A stretch of 35,417 bases of DNA from Marinifilum fragile JCM 15579 (GTDB lineage: Bacteria; Bacteroidota; Bacteroidia; Bacteroidales; Marinifilaceae): contig NZ_BAZX01000035.1 of NCBI RefSeq assembly GCF_001310955.1, positions 1 through 35,417 on the forward strand, given 5' to 3'. Below, one piece after another: positions 18,918 to 27,218 of this stretch. The notes below the pieces were generated by a model. It was given only the letters and a program-made list of their open reading frames with translations, was not told the DNA's origin and made no database searches. The position numbers were made by a program, and so were the translations under genes. Positions within the stretch are counted from its first letter, which is position 1. The number at the start of each line of letters is the position of its first letter.

Positions 18918-20688
18918 ATATTGCTTGTGTTTTCTCTCTTAACCATGCTTTGTGTTTCTCATCCAAATCTAGCGATAGAATATCATATACCTTTTGGTGA
19001 TAATTGTTCAGCCAGTATCTTTCTTCCTGGGTTAATAACTCTACAATTATGCCTTTGGTTTCGAAATGACAAAGAGTGATGGTTTCAAATTCTAAATAAT
19101 CACCAAATTCTGACGATCCAGCATCTTTACATAGAATTAAGTTTTCGTGTCTAATTCCATATTTCCCATCTCGGTATAATGCAGGCTCATTTGAAGTAAT
19201 CATTCCCTTTAAAATGGCTTGATCTTTTAACTCCTGACGAATGCTTTGCGGACCTTCGTGTACATTCATAAAACAACCAACTCCATGACCCGTTCCATGA
19301 CCATAGTTACGTAAGTTTTTCCACAAATCCATACGTGCTAAAGCATCAATGTTACAGCCACGTGTTCCAACAGGGAATACTGCCATTGACAATTGCATCA
19401 TGCCTTTTAGCACCAAGGTATAATCTATCTTTTGCTTTTCACTTAAGCCTCCAAGAGGAATTGTTCTGGTGATATCAGTTGTTCCATCAAGATACTGTGC
19501 TCCTGAATCAATTAAAAGAATACCTTCTTTTTCAATCTCAACATTACTTTCTTCGGTTGTGTGGTAATGCGGCTGTGCTCCATGAGCTTTATAACCACAA
19601 ATGGTACCAAAACTTTCACCTATAAAGCCTTCTTGCTGAGAACGAAACTCCTTTAATTTTTCCATTACCGTAAATTCGGTAATTTTTGTATTCTCAAGAT
19701 TTTCTTCCAACCAATAGTAGAAATGAGTTAAGGCAATACCATCTTTTCTCATGGCATTTTTCATTCCTTCAATTTCTACATCATTCTTAGTGCTTTTAAA
19801 AAGTTGCGTTGGATTTTCTCTTTCTATGATATTTGCAGATATGGAATTGTAGATTTTTAAGTTGGTTCTATTGATATCCAAAAGCACATTGGCAGAACCA
19901 GGAATTTCTTCTAAATCAATAAAAATTCTTCCATAATCAGCAATCTCAATTTCATCTTCAAGCAAAGTTCTAACAAGATTATCGGGTACTTTTTCTTCGT
20001 TCAAATAAATGGTTGCCTTTTCTTTTTCGATAAGTGCATAAGCCAATGCCAGTGGGTTGTAATCAACATCGCTTCCACGTAAATTGAAAATCCAGGCAAC
20101 ATCATCCATACTTCCTACGAAATGATAGTTGCAATCCAATTCAGCCATCTTCTTGCGAATCTTGGTTAGCTTTGCGAATCTGGTTTTGCCTGAATATTTT
20201 AAATCATGTTCAAAGATCTCTCCATTAGGCAAAGCAGGACGATCCTCCCAAATTTCATTGATTAAATCAAATTCTTCAACAATATGAATTCCCAAGTCGC
20301 CTAAGTTGTTTTTCAAATTGCGAGTTTCGGCTACTGAAAAGCAAGTTCCATCGAATCCGACATGAGCATTCACATCTAATTCAGAAGCTAACCATTGATA
20401 TGGAGTTGGGGTATTTTCTGTTCCCATTTTGAACAGCTCAATACTACTGTCTGTCAATTCTTTTTCGGCTTGTACGAAATATCTTGAATCGGTCCAAAGC
20501 CCAGCTTTGTTTTCGGTGATGACAACAGTTCCCGCCGATCCGGTAAATCCTGAAATCCATTGACGACTTGTCCATCTGTCAGGAACATATTCGCTCATAT
20601 GTGGGTCTGAGCTGGTAACGATGTAAGCGTTAATTTCTTTTTCATTCATTAGAAAACGCAATGCGTTTACTCTTTCGGCAATAGTCAT
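18916..20688 (-). CDS. Xaa-Pro aminopeptidase (aminopeptidase P, M24B)
   Basis: A 590-residue cytoplasmic metalloprotease with the three-domain layout of eukaryotic-type aminopeptidase P: two creatinase-like N-terminal domains (about 1-300), then the pita-bread catalytic domain. It removes the N-terminal residue from peptides with proline in second position. The five metal ligands are seen as Asp394 and Asp405 (DSGAQYLDGTTD), His468 (GHGTGHGVG), Glu501 (TSNEPALY) and Glu515 (GIRHENLI). The first ATG at 20688 is followed directly by the expected MTIAERVNALRFLM, so the start is secure. It appears to be a single-gene unit. Confidence 0.96.
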   Translation of the reverse strand: MTIAERVNALRFLMNEKEINAYIVTSSDPHMSEYVPDRWTSRQWISGFTGSAGTVVITENKAGLWTDSRYFVQAEKELTDSSIELFKMGTENTPTPYQWLASELDVNAHVGFDGTCFSVAETRNLKNNLGDLGIHIVEEFDLINEIWEDRPALPNGEIFEHDLKYSGKTRFAKLTKIRKKMAELDCNYHFVGSMDDVAWIFNLRGSDVDYNPLALAYALIEKEKATIYLNEEKVPDNLVRTLLEDEIEIADYGRIFIDLEEIPGSANVLLDINRTNLKIYNSISANIIERENPTQLFKSTKNDVEIEGMKNAMRKDGIALTHFYYWLEENLENTKITEFTVMEKLKEFRSQQEGFIGESFGTICGYKAHGAQPHYHTTEESNVEIEKEGILLIDSGAQYLDGTTDITRTIPLGGLSEKQKIDYTLVLKGMMQLSMAVFPVGTRGCNIDALARMDLWKNLRNYGHGTGHGVGCFMNVHEGPQSIRQELKDQAILKGMITSNEPALYRDGKYGIRHENLILCKDAGSSEFGDYLEFETITLCHFETKGIIVELLTQEERYWLNNYHQKVYDILSLDLDEKHKAWLREKTQAI

Positions 20689-20790
20689 TTTAAGGTTTGT
20701 TATTGTTTAGGCCATAAAATTACAATAATATGAAGGAATTGAGACGATTCCTTTCTTAAAAAATCAATGAAAATTTGATTTTATATAAAA

Positions 20791-20820
20791 AAACCTCTTT
20801 CTCATAAGAAAAAGAGGTTT
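20791..20820 (-). terminator. Intrinsic terminator of the sigma/anti-sigma/DUF4097 operon
   Basis: AAACCTCTTT (20791-20800) and AAAGAGGTTT (20811-20820) make a perfect 10-bp stem with a 10-nt loop. Read on the minus strand it is followed by a run of T, 18 bp after the stop at 20838. Confidence 0.9.
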
Positions 20821-20837
20821 CTTCGAATTTGTATTTT

Positions 20838-21893
20838 TTATCTTAAACTAACATTTCCATATTGACTGTTAATTTTTACTTTCCCCTTAGGATCAGTTGA
20901 GTTTCCTACGATTACTTTCAAATAAGTCTCTGAGTTGTCAACTACCTTTTGAATTACTTGTGCATTGTCAGGATAATTGATGCCACAATACTTGGTTTCA
21001 GCTTCAAGTGAATATGAAGCTCCTTCTTCAATTGCAATCCTACTTGCTACGTATTGGTTGTTCACTTTAATCGATTCAAAATCTTTGGAGACATTATTGA
21101 TTTTACAATTGCCATATTTAAGGTTTAACTCCAATGCTCGATTCACATTTTCAATTCTAAAATCTGAATATTGTCCCATATTTACTCTAAATACATCTGT
21201 ATTTAAAATGTTGAAAGCATCATATTTCGAATCGGCAATAACAGTTTCATTATTATCCAAATGCAATTTGGAATAACGACTCACAACAATTAGCACCTTA
21301 CTTGTTCCAATATTCATCTTCGAATATTTTAAAGTAAGTTTGGTTCTGTTACATTCTTCAATGGTAGCTTTTGCATAAGCCAGGTTAATGGTGCTAACAG
21401 GTTTTTCTTCAGGATACAGAAGCTTTTCTGCTTTTAGATTCCCATAACTTAGGTTAATGTTTGCTTTCTCCTTTATCGATTGAATAAAGATATTTCCAAA
21501 TTTATTGACTACATCAAGTTTAATATACTCTGGCATAAAAATTTCATAATCGATACTAAACTTCTTGCCAGTTTTAAACTTGGTAGACATTTTTGTTTCT
21601 GCTTTAATTACATCTCCAATTTTATCCATATTGATATCGATATTTGTGAAAAGTAATTTTGCCTTTTCCTCACTGGTGGTTTCGATTGTAATTAAAACTT
21701 TTACTGAAACTGAATCTTTTTCCCAATTGTGAATGTCAACATCACCATATTTGTTGTTAAGGTTTAATTCAGTTCCTTGTTTGGCCGAGAATATTTCAAT
21801 AATTTCTTTCTCGTATTCATCAGTAGCAAAGGAATTGAATCCAAATCCCATAACTAAAATCAGTAGTATAGCCGAAATTTTAAATGCTTTCAT
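20838..21893 (-). CDS. Exported DUF4097-like beta-strand repeat protein
   Basis: A 351-residue protein with a Sec signal peptide (KISAILLILVMGFGFNSFA, about 1-23). The rest is a series of short beta-strand motifs such as LNNKYGDVDIHNW, VVNKFGNIFIQSI, LSYGNLKAEKL, LKYSKMNIG, LKYGNCKINNV and INSQYGNVSL; the recurring (K/S)YG(N/D)(V/L) motif is typical of DUF4097/putative-adhesin-type beta-helix proteins. It is last in an operon behind an ECF sigma factor and its anti-sigma candidate, a common Bacteroidota pairing. It is probably periplasmic or on the surface and may be the sensor or main target of the sigma system; function unknown. Confidence 0.8.
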   Translation of the reverse strand: MKAFKISAILLILVMGFGFNSFATDEYEKEIIEIFSAKQGTELNLNNKYGDVDIHNWEKDSVSVKVLITIETTSEEKAKLLFTNIDINMDKIGDVIKAETKMSTKFKTGKKFSIDYEIFMPEYIKLDVVNKFGNIFIQSIKEKANINLSYGNLKAEKLLYPEEKPVSTINLAYAKATIEECNRTKLTLKYSKMNIGTSKVLIVVSRYSKLHLDNNETVIADSKYDAFNILNTDVFRVNMGQYSDFRIENVNRALELNLKYGNCKINNVSKDFESIKVNNQYVASRIAIEEGASYSLEAETKYCGINYPDNAQVIQKVVDNSETYLKVIVGNSTDPKGKVKINSQYGNVSLR

Positions 21894-21946
21894 CGTAGTT
21901 TTATTTTATGCTTTTAAATTCTTGTTATTAGTGGTTGCCCTTTTAA

Positions 21947-22495
21947 TTATGTCGAGACATTCATGTATGTTTTTGTTTGTTTTCTTACCTGGTACAATTG
22001 CTCAATAATTCTGTTTAAAATATTGGTTTTTACCTGATAATATTCAATCATTGCCTGAATCACTCTGTCATCATCAGGATATAATTTTAATTCCTGTTTC
22101 AGTTGATTGTAGCGTTTATCCATCTCTTTCAGTTCTTCTGATAAGATGTTCTGATGTTCTTTGTTATCAAAGCTTCCTATTCGTTCAATCATCCTCAACT
22201 GACTGTCGATATTTGATGTGTAATACAATTCAACTTCCTGATATTCTGGAGATATAGCTCCGAGTCCCAAATTTTCAGGAGATTGGATTTTACGAATCTG
22301 ATATCCTGTAATTCCCGAAATGACCACAAAAATAGCTATTGTAGCCACTTTTAAAAGTCTTGACATCCCAAATAGAAATTTCTTTTTTTGTTCATTGTTC
22401 AATTTTCCAAGAAAGTTTTCAAAATGATCATTCCCAGGATTATGATCATCGAATGCTTCCCTGTGTTCTCTAAGTACTTTTTCCAATTCTTTCAT
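21947..22495 (-). CDS. Putative anti-sigma factor, single-pass membrane protein
   Basis: A 182-residue protein with a cytoplasmic N-terminus (about 1-46), one transmembrane helix (about 47-65, LLKVATIAIFVVISGITGY) and a charged, largely helical periplasmic part. Size, topology and position directly after an ECF sigma factor indicate an anti-sigma factor. It lacks the HxxxCxxC zinc motif of ZAS-type anti-sigma factors, and no sequence family is recognised by eye. It should hold the sigma factor inactive until an envelope signal arrives; the DUF4097-like protein encoded next may take part. Confidence 0.7.
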   Translation of the reverse strand: MKELEKVLREHREAFDDHNPGNDHFENFLGKLNNEQKKKFLFGMSRLLKVATIAIFVVISGITGYQIRKIQSPENLGLGAISPEYQEVELYYTSNIDSQLRMIERIGSFDNKEHQNILSEELKEMDKRYNQLKQELKLYPDDDRVIQAMIEYYQVKTNILNRIIEQLYQVRKQTKTYMNVST

Positions 22496-22599
22496 ATAAA
22501 CAAGTTTTATTCGAATTGTTGTACGTAACCTTCTTTTTTATATGTTAATACTTTATGCTGGTGTAATTCATTTGGTATTAACGGCAATAAGAGAACGGT

Positions 22600-23166
22600 T
22601 TACAGCAATTTTTTGGTTTTCTCTTTTTCTAATATGTGAATTAGTTTCTTCTTGGCTCTTAAAAATTGTGATCTTGAAGTTGAAGCATTTACATTTAGAA
22701 TTTTTGCTATTTCTTCATGATCAAAACCTTCCAATAAGTACAAATTCAATATAATACGGTAACCTGTTGGTAGCAGGTCTATAGCTTTTTTAATTAAATC
22801 AATTTGTTCCTTGGTATCCTCAATCTTATAAATACTTTCCTCCTCTTTTAACTTGTATAACCCATCTTCCAACGGAAAGATTTCAAGTTTCCTCTTTTTT
22901 AAGCTATCCAAAGAACGGTTAATTACGATTCGTTTTAACCAAGCACCAAAGCTAACTTCACCTTTATACTTCTTGATATTTTTAAAAGCTGATAAAAAAG
23001 CTTCCTGCATAATATCTTCGGCTTCCAATTCGTCTTTTACGATGCGCAAGGACGAATTATACATTGCCTTGTAGTATAATTTATAAATCTTAAATTGTGC
23101 TTTGGGGTCGTTTTTTCCGCAAAGCTCAATTAAATTTTGGTGAATGTTTTGGTACAATGAGCTCAT
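22600..23166 (-). CDS. ECF-type RNA polymerase sigma factor
   Basis: A 188-residue sigma70-family protein. Region 2 (about 25-95) contains EAEDIMQEAFLSAFKNIKKYKG and FGAWLKRIVINRSLD; region 4 (about 120-178) has LPTGYRIILNLYLLEGFDHEEIAKILNVNASTSRSQFLRAKKKL split by a helix-turn-helix. No region 3 and no long N-terminus, as in ECF factors. It leads the operon sigma, anti-sigma, DUF4097-like, and such factors usually drive their own promoter. The first Met at 23166 gives the normal N-terminus. Confidence 0.94.
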   Translation of the reverse strand: MSSLYQNIHQNLIELCGKNDPKAQFKIYKLYYKAMYNSSLRIVKDELEAEDIMQEAFLSAFKNIKKYKGEVSFGAWLKRIVINRSLDSLKKRKLEIFPLEDGLYKLKEEESIYKIEDTKEQIDLIKKAIDLLPTGYRIILNLYLLEGFDHEEIAKILNVNASTSRSQFLRAKKKLIHILEKEKTKKLL

Positions 23167-23414
23167 TAATCAATTTCTATTCTAATGACGATTGCGGAAA
23201 TCATGCGTTGCATGTCTTTTTAATTATTTACGAGAATAAATATAATTAAAAAGAAATATCAATACAGAATTATGGTAAGAATATTTTGTAAATAACAGAT
23301 ATTGATGCAATTGATGATTAAAAAAGAGAGCTTGCACGTAAAAGAATATTTTTTGCAAATTCTTTTAATGTTGATCTAAGAATTTTCAAACTACGTTTGA
23401 GATGATATTCAATT
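23167..23414. other. 248-bp gap between the FkbH-like gene and the sigma factor gene
   Basis: AT-rich with no ORF. Two small hairpins are visible: AAAAGAAT (23340-23347)/ATTCTTTT (23359-23366), and TCAAAC (23386-23391)/GTTTGA (23395-23400). Either could help end the FkbH-like transcript on the minus strand, but neither is a strong terminator. The sigma operon promoter must lie near 23170-23260. Confidence 0.4.
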
Positions 23415-25139
23415 TCATTTCTTTCCAACTTTTGTTTCGTTGATATTTTCAATTAAAGAGATGAGAGCACTAGCCATATGTTCATATACTGACCTTTTGT
23501 AATGTCTGATACTATGATTGATATCAGCTTCAGTAATAAATTCTCTCACATCAAGAATGTAGGTATCAATGTGTGAGTTGCAGAATTTTTCTAAAGCTTT
23601 GTTCATTTTCTCATGTCTGATTCTGGCTTTCCCATATTCTGATTTATTTGTAGCTGGCGTGTCAACTTCTGCACCATTAATAAAAATGATTGGCTTTTTT
23701 ACTTTTTTTCGAATGATTTCAAGATTTTTGATTAGATTATCTTCAGTAATCTGTCCAATAAAATTATATTCTGTAGTGAAAAAATCATAAAAAGTTTCAT
23801 TCATATTTTTGAATTCATGCTTTTTGCATCGAGCAATAAATTCAGCTTTTGATTCATTTACAAAATCGGAATAGGACTCGTAGGGAATTTTAACTCCAGT
23901 AGATTTCGACTGGTACAAATCCATTGTGTAATCAACCAGAAGACTGTACACCAAAATATCGTAATTACTGGAAAATACTCTGGTGTCGAATACCTGTTGA
24001 TCTAGGAATGGAAAGGAAGTAATCAATTCACTTTTATTTTCTTCATCCAAACTTTCCGACTGAAGAAGAATTTCGGTATGTGCTTTTGGAATGGGGTGAT
24101 TGTTCTGGTTTACATTATTGTATTCGGTGTCCACTTCCAAATCTTTATACGATAAATAGTGTGCCATTTGTCTTAAATCGCATGCCCCTTTTAAAAAGAT
24201 TCTTGTTGATGAAGAACCTGTGTTCTGCTGATCGTCTGTCCAATCGGCAACCTCCTTGATCCAATGTGGTTTATCTTTTGAATTCAGTTCAACAGTTACA
24301 TCACCAACTCTTTTTAATGCTGGGAAATTGAGTTTGGCATACATATATTGTTCCACACCAATATTCATCGATCTGCAGGAAAAGAGAAAATGTTCCAGAT
24401 GATTTTTTGTCTTGTTCAAGGCATAGAATCCAACAATTCCATATTCTCCAAATCGATCTTTTACTTTTACTGCTTTACATTCATAATCAGAGTTTTTGAG
24501 CAATACCTCAAGTTCATTTGTATCAATTCTTTTCTTGGTGTAGTTGATTTGGTTGGTTCGGTTAATTAGTTCATGAATTCTATCAGTTATTGGTTCTAAA
24601 TCTTCGATAATTGCCAAGTTAATATCCGAAGATTCCAGAAAACGGATGTTGTCTGAGAAGTGTTCTTTTTCCTTCTCTTTTTCTTCTAGAATTTTATATT
24701 GCTGCAATCTGCTAAGCGCAGTATCATCCTTTCCAATAAAAGCTTTGTGTTTGCTTATTTCTGGTATGAAATCAGGCTCTTTTGTAAAAATGCCTTGGTT
24801 GTAAAATACTACTTCTGCCAGATTTAAATGGTTGTCATCAAGAAATAAAACATTGGCAGGACGAAGTTGCGCAGAACTAATAATTTGCTTGATGTTTTTT
24901 CCTTTGGGATTCCAATTGATCTGCGGAAAAACAAAATAATCCCAAATTCCTAATTCAAGTAGTTTGGCTTTTGCTGTTTCAAAATCATTTTTAGAAGCAA
25001 TTGAATTGATAATTCCTCGTGAGCTTAGGTCTTTAATTAATTGAATGTTTTCATGAACAGGAATAATGTCTCCTTCCGATAAAGTTCCTTTCCAAAAAGT
25101 TTCATCCAAATCCCAAATTATCAGCTTAATTGACTCCAT
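23415..25139 (-). CDS. FkbH-like HAD-superfamily protein
   Basis: A 574-residue protein. The N-terminal FkbH-type HAD domain shows motif I in IIWDLDETFWKG (Asp10, Asp12), a Ser motif in SIASKN, a Lys in NPKGKN and motif IV in FLDDNHLNL. A GNAT-like region follows (about 170-300; KDRFGEYGIVGF, FLFSCRSMNIGVEQ). The C-terminal half (about 310-574) is less clear and has SGNH-hydrolase-like pieces (FINGAEVD, then DINHSIRHY). Classical FkbH proteins load a glyceryl group from 1,3-bisphosphoglycerate onto an acyl carrier protein in polyketide pathways, and relatives occur in surface-glycan loci. There is no carrier-protein gene or biosynthetic cluster here, so the substrate is unknown. Single gene between the tRNA and sigma operons. 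Confidence 0.87.
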   Translation of the reverse strand: MESIKLIIWDLDETFWKGTLSEGDIIPVHENIQLIKDLSSRGIINSIASKNDFETAKAKLLELGIWDYFVFPQINWNPKGKNIKQIISSAQLRPANVLFLDDNHLNLAEVVFYNQGIFTKEPDFIPEISKHKAFIGKDDTALSRLQQYKILEEKEKEKEHFSDNIRFLESSDINLAIIEDLEPITDRIHELINRTNQINYTKKRIDTNELEVLLKNSDYECKAVKVKDRFGEYGIVGFYALNKTKNHLEHFLFSCRSMNIGVEQYMYAKLNFPALKRVGDVTVELNSKDKPHWIKEVADWTDDQQNTGSSSTRIFLKGACDLRQMAHYLSYKDLEVDTEYNNVNQNNHPIPKAHTEILLQSESLDEENKSELITSFPFLDQQVFDTRVFSSNYDILVYSLLVDYTMDLYQSKSTGVKIPYESYSDFVNESKAEFIARCKKHEFKNMNETFYDFFTTEYNFIGQITEDNLIKNLEIIRKKVKKPIIFINGAEVDTPATNKSEYGKARIRHEKMNKALEKFCNSHIDTYILDVREFITEADINHSIRHYKRSVYEHMASALISLIENINETKVGKK

Positions 25140-25156
25140 GTTGAAAAGTTAATTGT

Positions 25157-25180
25157 TTATTCTAAATTTATATAGAATAA
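25157..25180. promoter_or_regulatory. Perfect inverted repeat in the FkbH-like gene's upstream region
   Basis: TTATTCTA (25157-25164) and TAGAATAA (25173-25180), 8-bp arms with an 8-nt centre, 18 bp before the start codon. Possible operator or leader hairpin; AT content makes chance plausible. Confidence 0.3.
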
Positions 25181-25320
25181 ATAAAAATAACAATCAATTA
25201 AAATGTTGTTCATGAGGAGAATAGGAAGGTTGATCAAAATTGATGAAGCTTACTTTGTTAAAAACAAATTTTCGTGATCAGTGGGATGGTTGATTTCTCG
25301 CAAAATTCTTCAATCATAAC

Positions 25321-25351
25321 CTTTACAAGATAAGTGTTCTATCCTGTAAAG
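25321..25351. repeat. Unassigned 12-bp-arm hairpin
   Basis: CTTTACAAGATA (25321-25332) and TATCCTGTAAAG (25340-25351) pair with one mismatch around a 7-nt loop. It lies between the tRNA terminator and the FkbH-like gene's promoter and has no T-run directly after it on either strand. Confidence 0.5.
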
Positions 25352-25366
25352 TGTAAGGTATAAAAA

Positions 25367-25394
25367 AAGAGTCACCAATATTTTGGCAACTCTT
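25367..25394 (-). terminator. Intrinsic terminator of tRNA-Lys
   Basis: On the minus strand AAGAGTTGCC (25394-25385) pairs with GGTGACTCTT (25376-25367) with two G-U pairs, followed by seven T. It starts 11 bp after the mature tRNA 3' end. Confidence 0.8.
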
Positions 25395-25404
25395 CATTTT
25401 TGAG

Positions 25405-25477
25405 TGATCCCTCTGGGGTTCGAACCCAGGACCCCAACATTAAAAGTGTTGTGCTCTACCAGCTGAGCTAAGGAATC
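25405..25477 (-). tRNA. tRNA-Lys (anticodon UUU)
   Basis: A complete 73-nt cloverleaf on the minus strand. Acceptor stem GATTCCT/AGGGATC with one T-G pair and discriminator A; D-arm GCTCAGCTGGTAGAGC; anticodon stem CAACA/TGTTG around loop CTTTTAA, giving UUU; T-arm CTGGG-TTCGAAC-CCCAG. CCA is not encoded. tRNA genes are common integration targets, but no integrase or direct repeat of its 3' end is visible in the window. Confidence 0.97.
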
Positions 25478-25623
25478 AGGATTTCTAAATTACTGAAAAA
25501 AATGAATTTTTGAAAATAAATTCCTGTCAAATGAATTAATGGGTATTTGCTTAGTGTTTGATTGTTTTGTTGTTACAATTTTTACTTTGTGTTCATTGCT
25601 GATAAAAAAATATAATTATGGTA

Positions 25624-25649
25624 TTGCATAATTGGATTACGTACCTTTA
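25624..25649 (+). promoter_or_regulatory. Candidate promoter of the thioredoxin-fold gene
   Basis: TTG (25624-25626), 15 bp, then TACCTTTA (25642-25649), close to TAnnTTTG. It overlaps a possible earlier in-frame start at 25632 and therefore supports ATG 25695 as the real start, about 45 bp downstream. Confidence 0.35.
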
Positions 25650-25694
25650 CGATTACTTACAAGAGAAATTATAAATAATAAGCAATTTTGTTAT

Positions 25695-27063
25695 ATGTAC
25701 AAAAAACTACTTACTATTCTGTTTTTATTAGTGTCGCTGGCAGCGATTGGGCAAGATAAAATGAGCTTGAAAGGTGAAATGTTGGATTATAAAGGTGAAA
25801 ATTTCTTGCTTTTGAGTGGTGATGATGGAGGCGTATTTGTAGTAGACAGTGCAAGGGTTGATTTTAATGGTTTGATTCGGTTTAATTGGGAGGGAATCCC
25901 TGGTTTTTATCGAATTGCCAATAAGGGCAATAAGATTGATTTTAAAATTGATAGAAAAGATTTTTGGTTTTCCTTATCTGGTTCTATGGAAAATGGAGAG
26001 CTGCAATTTCCAGAAAATGATGAAAACTATCAATACCAATATTATTTGTCCGAATTTTCGATTTTGAATGAATCGATAGAGGACTTACGAGAAGATTTAC
26101 TGAATTTAAATGAGAAAGATTCTTTATTTAAAGAGAAGTATTCGGAATTTAAAAATCTAAAAAAATCGAAAACGCAATTTGCTTAGGGATTTATGGGGAT
26201 CTCATCTTGATTCATGGTCGGCACGTTTTGCTTTGGCTCAGCAAGAATTTATTCCGGATGTAAAATTGAAAGGACAAAAAGCTAATGAATACTACCTGAA
26301 ACACTTCTTTGATTATTTCGCCTTTTCGGATTCACTACTTACTGGAACGCCCGTGTATTACGATAAAGTATCTAAATACCTAAAGGCACATAAAATTAAT
26401 GAGCTAATAAGTAGTGGCAATTATAAACAAATTAAGGAGTTAATTGGCAATTTATTCTGGTTGACTGAACTAAATCCAGGATCGCAGAAATACATGGCCA
26501 ACTACCTGATGAATCGTTTCCCGGCAGAAGAATATTTTGAGGTTTACCACATTGTAAGTGATGCCTATCGCGTACTAAACACTTGTGAATATGTTTTGAA
26601 TACCAAAACAATAAAGCGCAGAATCAATAATTTTAAAGCAATCACAAAAGGCTGGCAAGTGCCTGACATTCCTTTGTATCATACCAATAATGGAAGAGTG
26701 CAGAATTTAAGCAATGTGAATAGTGAGGTTACTTTACTAATTGTGTGGTCGGGGAGTTGTAAGCACAGTGTGAATATGCTTTCACAAATCTCAGAGATAT
26801 ACTATACTTATAAAGAACTGGGTTTAGAGGTTGTAGCGGTTTCTTTGGATAGCAATCTGAATTATTGGAAATCTGCGGTATTGAATGGAGCTTATCCGTG
26901 GATCAATTCCTGCGATACCGATGGATTACATGGAACAGTTGCCAGTCAGTTAAATACATTTGTTACGCCAAGCATGTTTTTAATCGATTCTTCGCTAAAG
27001 GTCATTGCATTGCCTCACACTTTTTTCCAATTGGAGCAGAAGTTGAATGAGATTTTTAATTGA
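25695..27063 (+). pseudogene. Frameshifted thioredoxin-fold (TlpA/DUF4369-like) exported protein
   Basis: Two frames together make one protein of about 455 residues. The first (25695-26186) has a signal peptide MYKKLLTILFLLVSLAAIGQ and a DUF4369-like beta domain (LKGEMLDYKGENFLLLSGDD). The second, open through about 26161 to 27063, carries a helical middle region and a C-terminal TlpA-like thioredoxin domain (TLLIVWSGSCKHS, FVTPSMFLID with the cis-Pro). The break sits at a run of seven A (26159-26165): removing one A joins EFKNLKN to RKRNLLRDLW. This may be a real mutation, slippage-based phase variation or a homopolymer error. The active site reads CKHS instead of CxxC, so only one thiol remains. 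Intact relatives in Bacteroidota are periplasmic or envelope-anchored redox or binding proteins. Confidence 0.75.
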
Positions 27064-27218
27064 TAGGATTAAGCTTTACACATAAAGAAGGAATTGCTGG
27101 TTGAATATCTTTTTGTCGTTCAGTTTTTGGATGAATTATCGTAGAAATTTGTGTTTATCGATTTTCTGATATTATACTTATCTTTATATACTGTAAAACT
27201 TAATAGCAATTCCAAATT

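Noticed and set aside
25405..25477. tRNA-Lys as the attachment site of an integrated element
   Set aside because: No integrase gene and no direct repeat of the tRNA 3' end were seen on either side within the window.
25632..25694. Earlier in-frame start of the thioredoxin-fold protein
   Set aside because: It would put 21 residues before a clean signal peptide and would overlap the likely promoter.
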